From: Clostridia bacterium
Lineage (GTDB): Bacteria > Bacillota > Clostridia > Oscillospirales > Acutalibacteraceae
Direction: 5' to 3'
DNA: 59,412 bases
Assembly (NCBI GenBank): GCA_017631795.1
Contig: JAGBSO010000006.1
Span: 1 to 59,412 of the forward strand
The position numbers and the translations under genes were made by a program. Below, piece by piece: positions 8,915 through 17,752 of this stretch. Numbering within the stretch: the stretch's first letter is position 1; each line of letters starts with the position of its first letter. Under the pieces are notes generated by a model. The model did no database searches. It saw only the letters and a list, made by a program, of their open reading frames with translations, and was not told the origin of the DNA.

Positions 8915-9265
8915 TTAATTGATCATAAGCCCAAAACTGACAGACAAAGCCTGATTGATTTTTGACATCTCATTTTCGTCAAGGCTTCCCATCCTTTCTC
9001 TGAGTCTTTGTTTGTCGAGAGTCCTGACCTGTTCAAGAAGAACGATTGAATCCTTTGCAAGACCACATTCATCAGCATGAACGCTTATGTGGGTGGGTAA
9101 CTGAGTTTTGAATTTTTTGCTTGTTATTGCGGCTGCAATCACGGTGGGACTGTATTTGTTGCCCACATCATTCTGAACTATAAGTACGGGTCTGACTCCA
9201 CCTTGTTCCGAGCCCACAACGGGACTTAAATCTGCATAATATATGTCGCCTCTTCTGACTTCCAT
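8915..9265 (-). CDS. ndoA: MazF/PemK-family endoribonuclease toxin (EndoA/NdoA-like)
   Basis: Sequence-specific mRNA interferase of 116 residues, the standard size. Seen: 'VRRGDIYYADLSPVVGSEQG', 'GVRPVLIVQND', the 'VIAAAITSKKFKTQLPTHI' strand and 'DSIVLLEQVRTLDK' with the catalytic threonine/arginine region of the family. ATG with CAGGAG upstream. No antitoxin ORF of MazE/EndoAI type lies upstream: the 158 bases to prfA (divergent) hold only promoters and a leader. It heads a two-gene unit with the SLOG-like gene. The antitoxin may be elsewhere, or the protein may be regulated otherwise. Confidence 0.92.
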   Translation of the reverse strand: MEVRRGDIYYADLSPVVGSEQGGVRPVLIVQNDVGNKYSPTVIAAAITSKKFKTQLPTHISVHADECGLAKDSIVLLEQVRTLDKQRLRERMGSLDENEMSKINQALSVSFGLMIN

Positions 9266-9357
9266 TTTTTATCACGCTCCTGAGTTTCTGCCGGCAAAGT
9301 TAGTTTTACCTGACTTTCGGACAGATATGCAGATTTGTGAAAAAAGATAATATTTAT

Positions 9358-9386
9358 TTGACATTTACCCGTCATTGTTGTATTCT
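9358..9386 (+). promoter_or_regulatory. Promoter of prfA operon
   Basis: TTGACA (9358-9363), 17-base spacer, TATTCT (9381-9386). The leader to the ATG at 9424 is short and carries only a weak GGTGA ribosome site (9413-9417). Confidence 0.65.
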
Positions 9387-9423
9387 TATATATTAGGATA
9401 ATATTATATAATGGTGAAAATAT

Positions 9424-10494
9424 ATGCTTAATAAACTTGTTACTGTTGAAAAGAGATTTGAAGAAGTGAATGCGTTGCTTTGCACAAGCGATGTGGCTTC
9501 TGATATGGAAAAATACACCTCTCTGATGAAAGAACTCAAACAGCTTACACCCATTGTTGAAAAATACAGGGAATATAAAAATGCCGAAGCAGCTTTCAAT
9601 GAAGCAAAGGAAATGCTGTCTGCAGGCGGTCTTGACAAAGATTTCAAGGAAATGGTTGAAGAAGAGTACAAACAGGCAAAAGAAGACATGGAAGTGTTTA
9701 TCGAAGAGCTTAAGATTCTGCTTCTTCCAAAAGACCCCAATGACGACAGAAATGTTATCGTTGAAATCCGTGGCGGTGCAGGCGGTGAAGAAAGTGCACT
9801 GTTTGCATATGACCTTTACAGAATGTACTCGATGTATGCCGAAACAAAGGGCTTTAAAATTGAAGTGCTCAATCTGAATGAAACTGAACTCGGAGGTATA
9901 AAAGAAATCAGCTTTATGATAAACGGTGACGGAGCTTATTCGCGTTTTAAATTTGAAAGCGGCGTTCACCGTGTGCAGCGTGTTCCCGAAACGGAATCAG
10001 GCGGCAGAATCCATACTTCCACAGTAACCGTAGCTGTTCTTCCCGAAGCAGAAGCAGTTGAATTTGAACTCAACGAAGCTGACCTTATCTATGAAACATA
10101 CCGTGCAAGCGGTGCAGGCGGTCAGAAAGTCAACAAGACATCATCTGCCGTGCGTGTTATTCATGTTCCCACAGGTACCGTTGTTGAATGTCAGGTTGAA
10201 CGAAGCCAGTATCAGAACAAAGACAGAGCTACGGAGCTTCTGCGTTCAAAGCTTTACAACGAAGAATGCAGAAAACAGCAGGAATCAATCGACGGTGCAA
10301 GACGTTCACAGGTAGGAACAGGCGACAGAAGCGAAAAAATAAGAACCTATAATTTCCCTCAGAGCAGAGTAACAGACCACAGAATCGGACTTACATTGTA
10401 CAGACTTGAAGCTATACTCAACGGTGACCTTGAAGAAGTCATCGACGCTCTTATCACTGCAGATACAGCAGAGAAGATGAAAAACAATTCATAA
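9424..10494 (+). CDS. prfA: Peptide chain release factor 1
   Basis: Releases the nascent chain at UAA and UAG codons. 356 residues, full length. The stop-codon recognition tripeptide is PET (PxT class, 'VQRVPETESGGRIHTS', near 187), which distinguishes RF1 from RF2 (SPF). The GGQ hydrolysis motif is in 'SGAGGQKVNKTSSAVR' near 230. No prmC methyltransferase gene follows, although GGQ methylation is usual; the next gene is the Sua5-CoaE fusion. The ribosome site is weak (GGTGA). Stop codon lies at the edge of a TTCATAATTCACAATGC-type repeat. Confidence 0.96.
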   Translation: MLNKLVTVEKRFEEVNALLCTSDVASDMEKYTSLMKELKQLTPIVEKYREYKNAEAAFNEAKEMLSAGGLDKDFKEMVEEEYKQAKEDMEVFIEELKILLLPKDPNDDRNVIVEIRGGAGGEESALFAYDLYRMYSMYAETKGFKIEVLNLNETELGGIKEISFMINGDGAYSRFKFESGVHRVQRVPETESGGRIHTSTVTVAVLPEAEAVEFELNEADLIYETYRASGAGGQKVNKTSSAVRVIHVPTGTVVECQVERSQYQNKDRATELLRSKLYNEECRKQQESIDGARRSQVGTGDRSEKIRTYNFPQSRVTDHRIGLTLYRLEAILNGDLEEVIDALITADTAEKMKNNS

Positions 10495-10515
10495 TTCACA
10501 ATGCACAATGCATAA
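10492..10515. repeat. Short AATGCACAATGCATAATT repeat fragment
   Basis: TAATTCACAATGCACAATGCATAATT begins with the prfA stop codon and resembles half of the AATGCATAATGCGTAATTC unit at 5845. It separates prfA from the next gene by only about 35 bases. Confidence 0.5.
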
Positions 10516-10529
10516 TTTTGGTGATAAAT

Positions 10530-12158
10530 TTGAAAAACACATTAAAACTCAGAACTTTTGATATAAATAATGATATAAAGGATATCGAAACTGCCGCAGA
10601 AATTCTCAGAAACGGCGGAATTGTTGCAATCCCTACCGAAACGGTTTACGGACTTGCCGCAGATGCATTTGACAGTGAAGCCGTAAAGAAAATTTTTGAA
10701 GCAAAGGGCAGACCGCAGGATAATCCGCTGATAGTTCATATTTCTGATTTTGAACAGATTTATTCAATCGCAAGGGAAGTGCCCGAAAAAGCAAAAGCGC
10801 TTGCAGATGCTTTCTGGCCCGGTCCTCTCACGATTATTCTTCCGAAAAGGGAAGAAATTCCGTCAGAAACAAGCGGCGGACTCGATACAGTTGCTGTAAG
10901 AATGCCGTCACATGATGTTGCAAGGGAAATAATAGCACGTTCATGTCCTCTGGCGGCACCATCTGCAAACATTTCAGGTTTTCCCAGTCCCACGAGCTTT
11001 GATCATGTTGAAGCCGATATGACGGGCAGAGCAGATGCGATATGCAACGGCGGTGACTGCGATGTGGGGGTTGAATCAACCGTTATAACTCTTGCAACGG
11101 AAATTCCCGTGCTTCTCAGACCCGGCGGTGTCACACTTGAGCAGCTTGAAAGCATTTTAGGTGAAGTCAGAGTGGCTGATGCTGTTCTCAATCCCATGAA
11201 AAAAGATGAAAAAGCCGAATCACCCGGCATGAAATACAAACATTATTCTCCCGATGCGCAGATTCAGATTGTCCGCGGCAATCTGAAAGAATTTGCAGAC
11301 TTTGTGAATTCATCGGACTGCGACGGTGTGCTGTGTTTTGAAGGAGAAGAAGAACATTTTCCCGAAAAAATCTGTGTCACATTCGGTAGGGAAGATGATT
11401 CCCTTTCTCAGGCTCAGCGTTTGTTTGATGCACTTCGTGAGCTTGATGAAAAAGGCTCAAAGAATGTTTTCTCCCGTGCACCGAGCGAAAACGGTGTTGG
11501 TCTTGCAGTCTGCAACCGTCTTTACAGAGCAGCGGCATTCAGATTTGTAAACGCAAAAAAAACGATTGTCGGACTCACAGGTCCCACAGGTGCAGGCAAA
11601 GGCTTCATTTCTGAATACCTTAAAAAGCTTGGCTGTTATGTTTCTGACACGGATGCAATAGCAAGAGAAATCACAATGAAGGATTCTCCGTTTCTCGGAA
11701 TTTTAGCAGAGCATTTCGGGCAGGATATTATTGATGAAAACGGAGAGCTTAAAAGAAAACTCCTTGCGGAAAGAGCCTTTAAAACAAAAGAGAGTCAAAT
11801 TCTTCTGAATTCACTCATGCATCCCGAAATTATCAGAATTTCTGTTGAAAGATGTAACGACGCCATTGAAAAGGGTGCTGCCGCGGCAATAATAGATGCA
11901 CCGCTTCTTTTTGAAGCAGGAGCAGATAAATACTGCGATACAATCATCGCAGTTATTGCACCGAAAGAAATCCGTATTGAAAGGATAATGAAGCGTGACG
12001 GAATAACCCGTGAGCAGGCTCTCGGCCGTATGTCTGTCCAGCACGAAGATGAATTCTATACCATGAAATCGGAATTCACGGTGCGGTCTTTCGAGCCGTA
12101 CGATGCGGAAGAAGAGCTGAAAGGTTTTGTTGAGAAATATCTCGGACAGGTGATGTGA
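10530..12158 (+). CDS. Fusion of threonylcarbamoyl-AMP synthase (Sua5/TsaC) and dephospho-CoA kinase (CoaE)
   Basis: Two enzymes in one frame. Residues 1 to about 345 are a full-length Sua5: YrdC core with 'GGIVAIPTETVYGLAADAF', 'KGRPQDNPLIVH', 'PSANISGFPSPT' and the C-terminal Sua5 domain from 'SPGMKYKHYSP' to 'VGLAVCNRLYRAAA'; it makes the t6A37 precursor for tRNA. From about 348 a CoaE domain follows: P-loop 'GLTGPTGAGKG', 'VSDTDAIAREI', 'IDAPLLFEAG', the last step of CoA synthesis. The P-loop ends GKG, not GKS/T. Start is uncertain: TTG at 10530 with GGTGAT just upstream is chosen; TTG 10518 and GTG 10521 are in frame. No internal stop or ribosome site separates the halves. Confidence 0.9.
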   Translation: MKNTLKLRTFDINNDIKDIETAAEILRNGGIVAIPTETVYGLAADAFDSEAVKKIFEAKGRPQDNPLIVHISDFEQIYSIAREVPEKAKALADAFWPGPLTIILPKREEIPSETSGGLDTVAVRMPSHDVAREIIARSCPLAAPSANISGFPSPTSFDHVEADMTGRADAICNGGDCDVGVESTVITLATEIPVLLRPGGVTLEQLESILGEVRVADAVLNPMKKDEKAESPGMKYKHYSPDAQIQIVRGNLKEFADFVNSSDCDGVLCFEGEEEHFPEKICVTFGREDDSLSQAQRLFDALRELDEKGSKNVFSRAPSENGVGLAVCNRLYRAAAFRFVNAKKTIVGLTGPTGAGKGFISEYLKKLGCYVSDTDAIAREITMKDSPFLGILAEHFGQDIIDENGELKRKLLAERAFKTKESQILLNSLMHPEIIRISVERCNDAIEKGAAAAIIDAPLLFEAGADKYCDTIIAVIAPKEIRIERIMKRDGITREQALGRMSVQHEDEFYTMKSEFTVRSFEPYDAEEELKGFVEKYLGQVM

Positions 12159-12727
12159 TGGCTAAGAAGAAAAAAAGAGGCTCGTCATTCATAATTTTTC
12201 TGCTTGTGTGTGTGATTATGTTTTTCGGTGCAAGAATAGCTTATGATGCCACAATGGAATTTCTCTATCCTAAAAAGTACAGCGAATATGTGGAAAAATA
12301 TGCGGCGGAATACGGTATCAGCGAAACACTTCTTTATTCCGTTATCCGTACGGAAAGCGGATTTGACCCTGATTCGGTGTCGGTAGCGGATGCAATAGGT
12401 CTGACCCAGATAACGGAAGATACCTTTGACTGGCTTATTATGAAATCAGGTGAAGACTATACTTTTGATGACCTGTTCACCCCTGAAATTTCAATAAAAT
12501 ACGGTGCGTATTTTCTTTCTCTGCTTCAGGAAGAATTTGCAATAACGGAAACTGTTGTTGCTGCGTATCATGCAGGCAGAGGCAACGTGTTGTCCTGGCT
12601 TGAAAACCCCGAATATTCCGATGACGGAATGCATCTTAAAAACATACCCATTTCCGACACTGCACATTATGTGAACAAAGTCATGTCGGCAATGGATAAC
12701 TATTATAAAATTTATGCGGAGGAATAA
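12158..12727 (+). CDS. Membrane-anchored lytic transglycosylase (SLT domain)
   Basis: Cleaves peptidoglycan glycan strands. 189 residues: lysine-rich N-terminus, one membrane segment ('FIIFLLVCVIMFFGARIA', about 11-28), then an extracellular Slt-type lysozyme fold with the catalytic glutamate in 'SVIRTESGFDPDS', 'AIGLTQI' and 'AAYHAGRGNVLSWL'. ATG overlaps the previous stop as TGATG, implying coupling to the Sua5-CoaE gene; a GTG one codon earlier is also possible. Followed 3 bases later by the aminopeptidase gene, so all three appear to be one transcript. Confidence 0.92.
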   Translation: MAKKKKRGSSFIIFLLVCVIMFFGARIAYDATMEFLYPKKYSEYVEKYAAEYGISETLLYSVIRTESGFDPDSVSVADAIGLTQITEDTFDWLIMKSGEDYTFDDLFTPEISIKYGAYFLSLLQEEFAITETVVAAYHAGRGNVLSWLENPEYSDDGMHLKNIPISDTAHYVNKVMSAMDNYYKIYAEE

Positions 12728-12730
12728 ATA

Positions 12731-14128
12731 ATGGAAAAAACAAAAATTGAAGAAATGAAAGAAAAACTGTTTTACAATCCGAAACATGCTTCATGTGTGA
12801 TAAATGAAGGTGAAACAGAAATTGCAGACGGTTTCTGCGAAGGCTACAAGGCATTCCTTGACAAAGCAAAGACAGAGCGTGAAGCTGCATCAGAAATCAT
12901 TGCTCTTGCAAAGGCAAACGGTTATGTTGAATTTATTCCCGGTGAAAAATATTCAGCAGGCGAAAAGGTTTATTATAACAACAGAGGTAAGTCAGTTATT
13001 CTTTGCGTTATCGGTAAGAGAAGCATCATCGACGGTGTAAAGATTGCCGCAGCACACATTGATTCTCCCAGACTTGACCTTAAACCCAATCCGCTTTATG
13101 AAGATACAGATATCGCACTTCTTAAAACTCATTATTACGGCGGTATCAAAAAATATCAGTGGACAGCAATTCCCCTTTCACTTCACGGTGCAGTTGCACT
13201 CAAAGACGGCAGTGTTGTGAATGTCTGTGTGGGCGAAGATGAAGAAGACCCCAGGTTTGTTATAACAGACCTTCTTCCTCATCTTGGCGGTGAACAGTAC
13301 AAGAGAACACTCAAAGACGGTATCAGAGGCGAAGAACTCAATGTTCTTGTGGGCAGCAGACCTTTCATGAACGATGAATGTTCAGAAGCTGTTAAACTCA
13401 ACATTCTCAGCATTCTTTATGAGAAGTACGGTTTTACGGAAACAGATTTCCTTTCTGCAGAATTTGAAGTTGTTCCCGCATTCAGGGCTTGTGACATCGG
13501 TTTTGACAGAAGCATGATCGGTGCATACGGTCACGACGACAGAGTCTGTGCATATCCCGCAGTCATGGCTGCTCTTGATGCAGAAAATCCCGAATACACA
13601 ATCATGTCTGTTCTCACAGATAAAGAAGAAACAGGAAGCGACGGCAACACAGGTCTTCATTCTTCATATATGGCATATTTCATCAATTATCTTGCAGCTA
13701 TGGAAGGCTATGACGGTTACGAAGTTATCCGCAAGTCAGAGTGCCTTTCAGCAGACGTTACAGCAGCATTCGATCCCACATTCTCAGATGTTCTTGAAAG
13801 AAGAAACGCTGCATACATCAATAAGGGCGTTGCAGTCATGAAGTACACAGGTTCAGGCGGTAAGGGCGGTACATCAGACGCATCTGCAGAATATATGGGC
13901 AAAGTCCGTACAATGCTTGACAATGCAAATATTGTATGGCAGGTCGGTGAACTCGGAAAAGTTGATGCAGGCGGCGGCGGAACTGTTGCAAAGTATGTTG
14001 CAAATCTTGATATCGATGTTGTTGATATCGGTGTTCCCGTGCTTTCAATGCACGCTCCCTTTGAAACTGTTTCCAAGCTCGACGTATATATGGCATACAG
14101 AGCATTCTCAGAATTTTTCAAGCAGTAA
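12731..14128 (+). CDS. M18 family aminopeptidase (aminopeptidase I)
   Basis: Cytosolic dizinc aminopeptidase, 465 residues, the long bacterial M18 form. Metal-site segments: 'AAAHIDSPRLDL' (His and Asp), 'LTDKEETGSDGN' (catalytic Glu and ligand), 'GAYGHDDRVCAYP' (Asp) and C-terminal 'LSMHAPFETVSKLD' (His). These identify the family and suggest an active enzyme, often preferring acidic or hydrophobic N-terminal residues. Start ATG 12731 follows GCGGAGGAA. Last gene of the prfA cluster, closed by the terminator at 14144. Confidence 0.95.
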   Translation: MEKTKIEEMKEKLFYNPKHASCVINEGETEIADGFCEGYKAFLDKAKTEREAASEIIALAKANGYVEFIPGEKYSAGEKVYYNNRGKSVILCVIGKRSIIDGVKIAAAHIDSPRLDLKPNPLYEDTDIALLKTHYYGGIKKYQWTAIPLSLHGAVALKDGSVVNVCVGEDEEDPRFVITDLLPHLGGEQYKRTLKDGIRGEELNVLVGSRPFMNDECSEAVKLNILSILYEKYGFTETDFLSAEFEVVPAFRACDIGFDRSMIGAYGHDDRVCAYPAVMAALDAENPEYTIMSVLTDKEETGSDGNTGLHSSYMAYFINYLAAMEGYDGYEVIRKSECLSADVTAAFDPTFSDVLERRNAAYINKGVAVMKYTGSGGKGGTSDASAEYMGKVRTMLDNANIVWQVGELGKVDAGGGGTVAKYVANLDIDVVDIGVPVLSMHAPFETVSKLDVYMAYRAFSEFFKQ

Positions 14129-14143
14129 AATACAGAAAAAAAG

Positions 14144-14167
14144 AAGAGACTTCAGCAGAAGTCTCTT
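14144..14167. terminator. Bidirectional terminator between convergent genes
   Basis: AAGAGACTTC and GAAGTCTCTT form a perfect 10-bp stem with an AGCA loop, with an A-run on the left and TTTTTTAT on the right. It serves the aminopeptidase gene and the leftward MFS gene. Confidence 0.92.
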
Positions 14168-14183
14168 TTTTATATGGTTTTTA

Positions 14184-15647
14184 TCAATCCCATTCACAGC
14201 CTGTGACTGTATCCATATCAATACCTTTTGTCTCATGTGTCTTTCTGATAAGAACAATGAGTGCAGCCACAAAACCGGGTACAAGCAGACCGAATGCAAG
14301 AACACCTATTATTGCGTTGCCGAAAATCATCTTCACGATGAATGAAACGATGTATGAAATTGCAAAACCGACTGCTGTTACAATGAACTGTGCAGACATT
14401 GTTGATGAACGCAGATTTGTGGGTGATGATTCGCCGATCATCATAATGATTACGTCATTTGTGGCATAGTAGCTGCCCACAAACATACCGCAGAAGAAAC
14501 CTACAAAGTACGGATTCCAGCCCAGTCTTGCACCGAGTGAGAACAGAATGAATGTGATAATACAGTCTGCCGCAATCATAATGGCTGCAGTTTTTCTTCC
14601 GCCCCATTTTGCGTCGGATATAAAACCGAGTATAACCTGGGCTATCGCACATCCCACAGGGAAAAGGAAGAGTGCTGCCGTAACGGGGCCTGTGCTTACC
14701 GCATCAAGCACTGCTTCTCCAAGCTCTGCAAACATTCCGTTTGCAACATAATTCTGAGCATAACCGTATGAAAGAATAACCTGATAATCAACAGAGCCGA
14801 TAAAACCGATATTTGCGATTGCAGCTGTTATATAAAGCCATTTGAGCTGTTTGTGCTTCATTGCGAATTTGAGCGCATTCACAAGTCCGCCCTGAGCATT
14901 TTCTGCATTCTTTTTCTGTTTTTCCTCTTCTCTTTCTGCGTCAGTCATTCTCAGGTAACGCAGTCTTGAATCGATGAACGGATCTGTTTCTCTTGCAAAG
15001 AGAAGGGCAATAAGGCTTGATACAACACCCACAATAGCGGGAATCATATAAACATTACGCCATTCGGAAGCATTCTCCATGAGCATTCTTCTTAACAGGG
15101 GAACGAGCATAACACCCATGTTTGCAAAGAATTTGATCGACGAATAAACTCTGGCTCTGCTTTTTGTCGGCGAAGATTCCATTATGTAGACAACATGCAT
15201 ATCGTGCGGAATGAAGAACTGCACCATACATGCGCCGATAAAGTAAAGGAAAATGTTGTTTGAAAGGAAAATTATGAGCATTGCGAAGCTCATGCCGAAT
15301 GTGTTTATGATAAGGAATTTTTTTCTGCCCCAACGGTCTGCAAGCGGTCTGTAAAGAAGACCTATTGCCTGGAACGGAACAACGAGAATGGAAAGAATAT
15401 CAAGAAAACCGACAGAACGGTCACCATAACTCTGGAAAAGATCGTTTGCGATTTCTGTTTTCATGAGTGTTCCGATCTGCGATGCAATTTCGTCTGTTGC
15501 ATAAATCAGGGATATGAGCAGAACAAGATATGCAAAATAGAGATTGCGTTTGGGACGTGCTTTTTCACGTTCCCATTTTTTTATTTCTTTTTGTCTTTTC
15601 TGCAGAAGTTTTGCTTGTTTTTCAGGGGTAATGGTTTTTTGTTTCAT
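14184..15647 (-). CDS. MFS transporter
   Basis: Twelve-helix carrier of 487 residues with a charged cytosolic N-terminus (about 40 residues, many Lys/Glu/Gln). The loop between helices 2 and 3 has 'LYRPLADRWGRKKFLI', the major-facilitator signature (G-x-L-aD-r-x-Grk-x); the matching loop in the second half is 'ILGFISDAKWGGRKTAAIM'. The family sign 'ESSPTKSRARVYS' and 'ESSPTNLRSST' (PESPR-like) recalls sugar porters. AGAGGAGA precedes the ATG. Substrate unknown. It shares strand with, but is separated by a hairpin from, the next MFS gene at 15725. Confidence 0.88.
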   Translation of the reverse strand: MKQKTITPEKQAKLLQKRQKEIKKWEREKARPKRNLYFAYLVLLISLIYATDEIASQIGTLMKTEIANDLFQSYGDRSVGFLDILSILVVPFQAIGLLYRPLADRWGRKKFLIINTFGMSFAMLIIFLSNNIFLYFIGACMVQFFIPHDMHVVYIMESSPTKSRARVYSSIKFFANMGVMLVPLLRRMLMENASEWRNVYMIPAIVGVVSSLIALLFARETDPFIDSRLRYLRMTDAEREEEKQKKNAENAQGGLVNALKFAMKHKQLKWLYITAAIANIGFIGSVDYQVILSYGYAQNYVANGMFAELGEAVLDAVSTGPVTAALFLFPVGCAIAQVILGFISDAKWGGRKTAAIMIAADCIITFILFSLGARLGWNPYFVGFFCGMFVGSYYATNDVIIMMIGESSPTNLRSSTMSAQFIVTAVGFAISYIVSFIVKMIFGNAIIGVLAFGLLVPGFVAALIVLIRKTHETKGIDMDTVTGCEWD

Positions 15648-15681
15648 ACAGACTTCTCCTCTCTTGTGTTGTATAAAACTA

Positions 15682-15705
15682 AGGCAGAGATTTTACTCTC
15701 TGCCT
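15682..15705 (-). terminator. Hairpin terminator after the large MFS gene
   Basis: AGGCAGAGA and TCTCTGCCT form a 9-bp stem with a 6-base loop; on the minus strand it is followed by TTAGTTTTATAC, a weak U-tract. Probably partial termination before the MFS gene at 14184. Confidence 0.6.
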
Positions 15706-15724
15706 GTAATGTTTTCAGTGGTTA

Positions 15725-17614
15725 TCAGTCATCCTGTGCTGCTGCTTTTACGATTTCATCGGGCACAGCTTCACCGTGCTTTACAAAGATAATCATAAGA
15801 AGTGCAATGACGAATGCGACCGGGCTGTAATAGAACAGCGACATATATGTTCCCGCAAACATTCTTATGAAACCGTAGAGAATGGGTGATGCAATCTGTG
15901 CTGAGAATGTTGCTGTGTAGTAATAACCTGTGAATGTACCAACCTTTTCAATACCGCCGATGTCAAGAACAAGGGGAAGAGTATTTACTGTGATGAACAT
16001 GTTTGCTGCACCGCCGAGAACAAGAACGGGGAATATAAGAATTCCGAGAACCTTTGTGATATCCTTGACTGTGTCAGAAACTGACTGCATTGCTTCTGAG
16101 AATGATGAGGGCTGTGTTCCGAGAACAACTTCAACAACCTTTACAACACCGTCCTGAAGTACGGAAACATCTGCGCCTGTGTTTTCTGTGATGAACATAT
16201 CAAACTTTGCATACTTTGCAAGTTCTGATTCTGCAACGCCACCGTTTTCAAGAGCGTTGTTATATGAAATGTAACCATCCATTGTGAGAACATCATCATC
16301 TGTAAGGTCAACACCGTTTTCTTTTGCTTCATCTGCGAGAACAGCATTGTATTCATTGAGCTGATCGTTAACTGCAATATATGCGTTGTTTACAGAAACA
16401 TATTCGTTGATTGAAAGGTCTTTTGCTCCGAGCATACCGACAAAGATGCTGAAGAAAATCATGAATGCAACAAGGAAAACTGCAAGACCTGCTATGATAG
16501 TCTTTTTTCTGCCGATTTTTTTACCGACTTTACCTGCGGGGATTGCTGCAAGAGCAGAGAATACAAGGAAGATAAGCATCAGCTTTGTTGCATCTGCTGT
16601 TACCTTGTGAAGGATTTCCTGAGCAAACAGTGAGAAGAATGTTGTGATTGCATTTGTGCCGCAGAAAAGGAAGAAAAGACAGACAAGCATGAATGCAAGA
16701 CTCTTTCTTTCGCTCTTTGAAAGTGTCATTGCCTTCTTAGCTGCTTTTTCAGCTTTCTTGGCTTCTTTTTCAGCCTTTTTTCTTGCTGCTGCATCAGCAT
16801 AAGCATTTGCTTCGCCTTTGAGTTTTATGCTTGTGTCCTGTTCTTTTACGAAGAAAAGAAGAACAAGCATACCTATAATCATGATGATTGAACCGATGGC
16901 GAAAACATAGGGGAATGAAATGGATTCATTTGCATTGATCTGAGCTTTTGTTGCACCTGTGAAAAGAGAGCAGAGCATGATTGCAAGAGTACCTGCAACC
17001 ATACCGACTGCACCACCGAGACCACCCATAAGGTTTATGACTGCGTTACCTTCACTTCTGAGAGAAGGAGGTGTAAGGTCAGGCATCAGAGCTACAACGG
17101 GAGCACGCCAGAGTGACATGCTGAAAACAAAGAGAATGATGCAGAGCATTGTAAGGGGAAGTGAGTTTGTTCCGTTTGCAATAAAGGGGATAAGGAAAAA
17201 CAGAAGTGCTGAAATGGGAGCACATCCTACGATAAAGGGACGGCGTTTGCCGAGTTTTGAATGGCAGTTATCTGACAGTTTGCCGAATGCAGGCTGGAAA
17301 ATAACGCCGAATATGTTGTCGAAAGTCATTATGATACCGATGAATAACGGTACAAGTGTGAATCCGCCGCCTGCAAGAGCAACTTCTTCACCCTGAGCTT
17401 CTGCAAGTTTTGCAAGAATCGGGAGCTTTTCAACAAGATAATCACTCCATGCAGTAACTGTTGCATTTGAAGTAAGGAGTTTGTTGAGAATTTTTGTGAT
17501 ATACGGGTCATAAATTGCCCATGCGATTGATGTTGCCAGGAAACCGAAACCTGTAAGAATTGTTTTCTTATAGTTGAGCTTTGTTTCCGGAGTTTTTGTT
17601 CTGGAATCTGACAT
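15725..17614 (-). CDS. Large MFS transporter (GPH/SLC45-like) with unusual loops
   Basis: Carrier of 629 residues, about 150 longer than most. The start used is the ATG at 17614 (MSDSRTKTPE), 8 bases after GGAAAG and downstream of a good promoter; a longer reading to 17734 would cross that promoter. Features: 'FDNIFGVIFQPAFGKLSD' and 'LGKRRPFIVG', which match the sugar:cation symporter (GPH/sucrose-type) signature. A Lys/Ala-rich cytosolic loop ('KKAEKEAKKAEKAAKKAM') lies between the halves, and an approximately 120-residue hydrophilic insertion precedes the last two helices. Substrate unknown, likely a disaccharide or oligosaccharide. Confidence 0.85.
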   Translation of the reverse strand: MSDSRTKTPETKLNYKKTILTGFGFLATSIAWAIYDPYITKILNKLLTSNATVTAWSDYLVEKLPILAKLAEAQGEEVALAGGGFTLVPLFIGIIMTFDNIFGVIFQPAFGKLSDNCHSKLGKRRPFIVGCAPISALLFFLIPFIANGTNSLPLTMLCIILFVFSMSLWRAPVVALMPDLTPPSLRSEGNAVINLMGGLGGAVGMVAGTLAIMLCSLFTGATKAQINANESISFPYVFAIGSIIMIIGMLVLLFFVKEQDTSIKLKGEANAYADAAARKKAEKEAKKAEKAAKKAMTLSKSERKSLAFMLVCLFFLFCGTNAITTFFSLFAQEILHKVTADATKLMLIFLVFSALAAIPAGKVGKKIGRKKTIIAGLAVFLVAFMIFFSIFVGMLGAKDLSINEYVSVNNAYIAVNDQLNEYNAVLADEAKENGVDLTDDDVLTMDGYISYNNALENGGVAESELAKYAKFDMFITENTGADVSVLQDGVVKVVEVVLGTQPSSFSEAMQSVSDTVKDITKVLGILIFPVLVLGGAANMFITVNTLPLVLDIGGIEKVGTFTGYYYTATFSAQIASPILYGFIRMFAGTYMSLFYYSPVAFVIALLMIIFVKHGEAVPDEIVKAAAQDD

Positions 17615-17669
17615 CAGACATCTTTCCTTTCTGAGTTCATATACAGTTATATTATCTGTATCTTTGTAC

Positions 17670-17698
17670 ATTATAGCAATGAAAAACAGATTAGTCAA
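17670..17698 (-). promoter_or_regulatory. Promoter of the large MFS gene
   Basis: On the minus strand TTGACT (17698-17693), 17-base spacer, TATAAT (17675-17670). The leader to the ATG at 17614 is about 50 nt. Confidence 0.8.
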
Positions 17699-17752
17699 CA
17701 CAAAAATTGTATATATTCCAATATAAAACATCATAAAAAATGAAAAAAGAGC

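Noticed and set aside
9226..9969. Leftward open frame of about 247 codons overlapping prfA
   Set aside because: It is the complement of well-recognised prfA, rich in Phe/His/Cys, with no recognisable domain.
17615..17734. 40-residue N-terminal extension of the large MFS protein
   Set aside because: It runs across a good promoter; the ATG at 17614 has a proper ribosome site.
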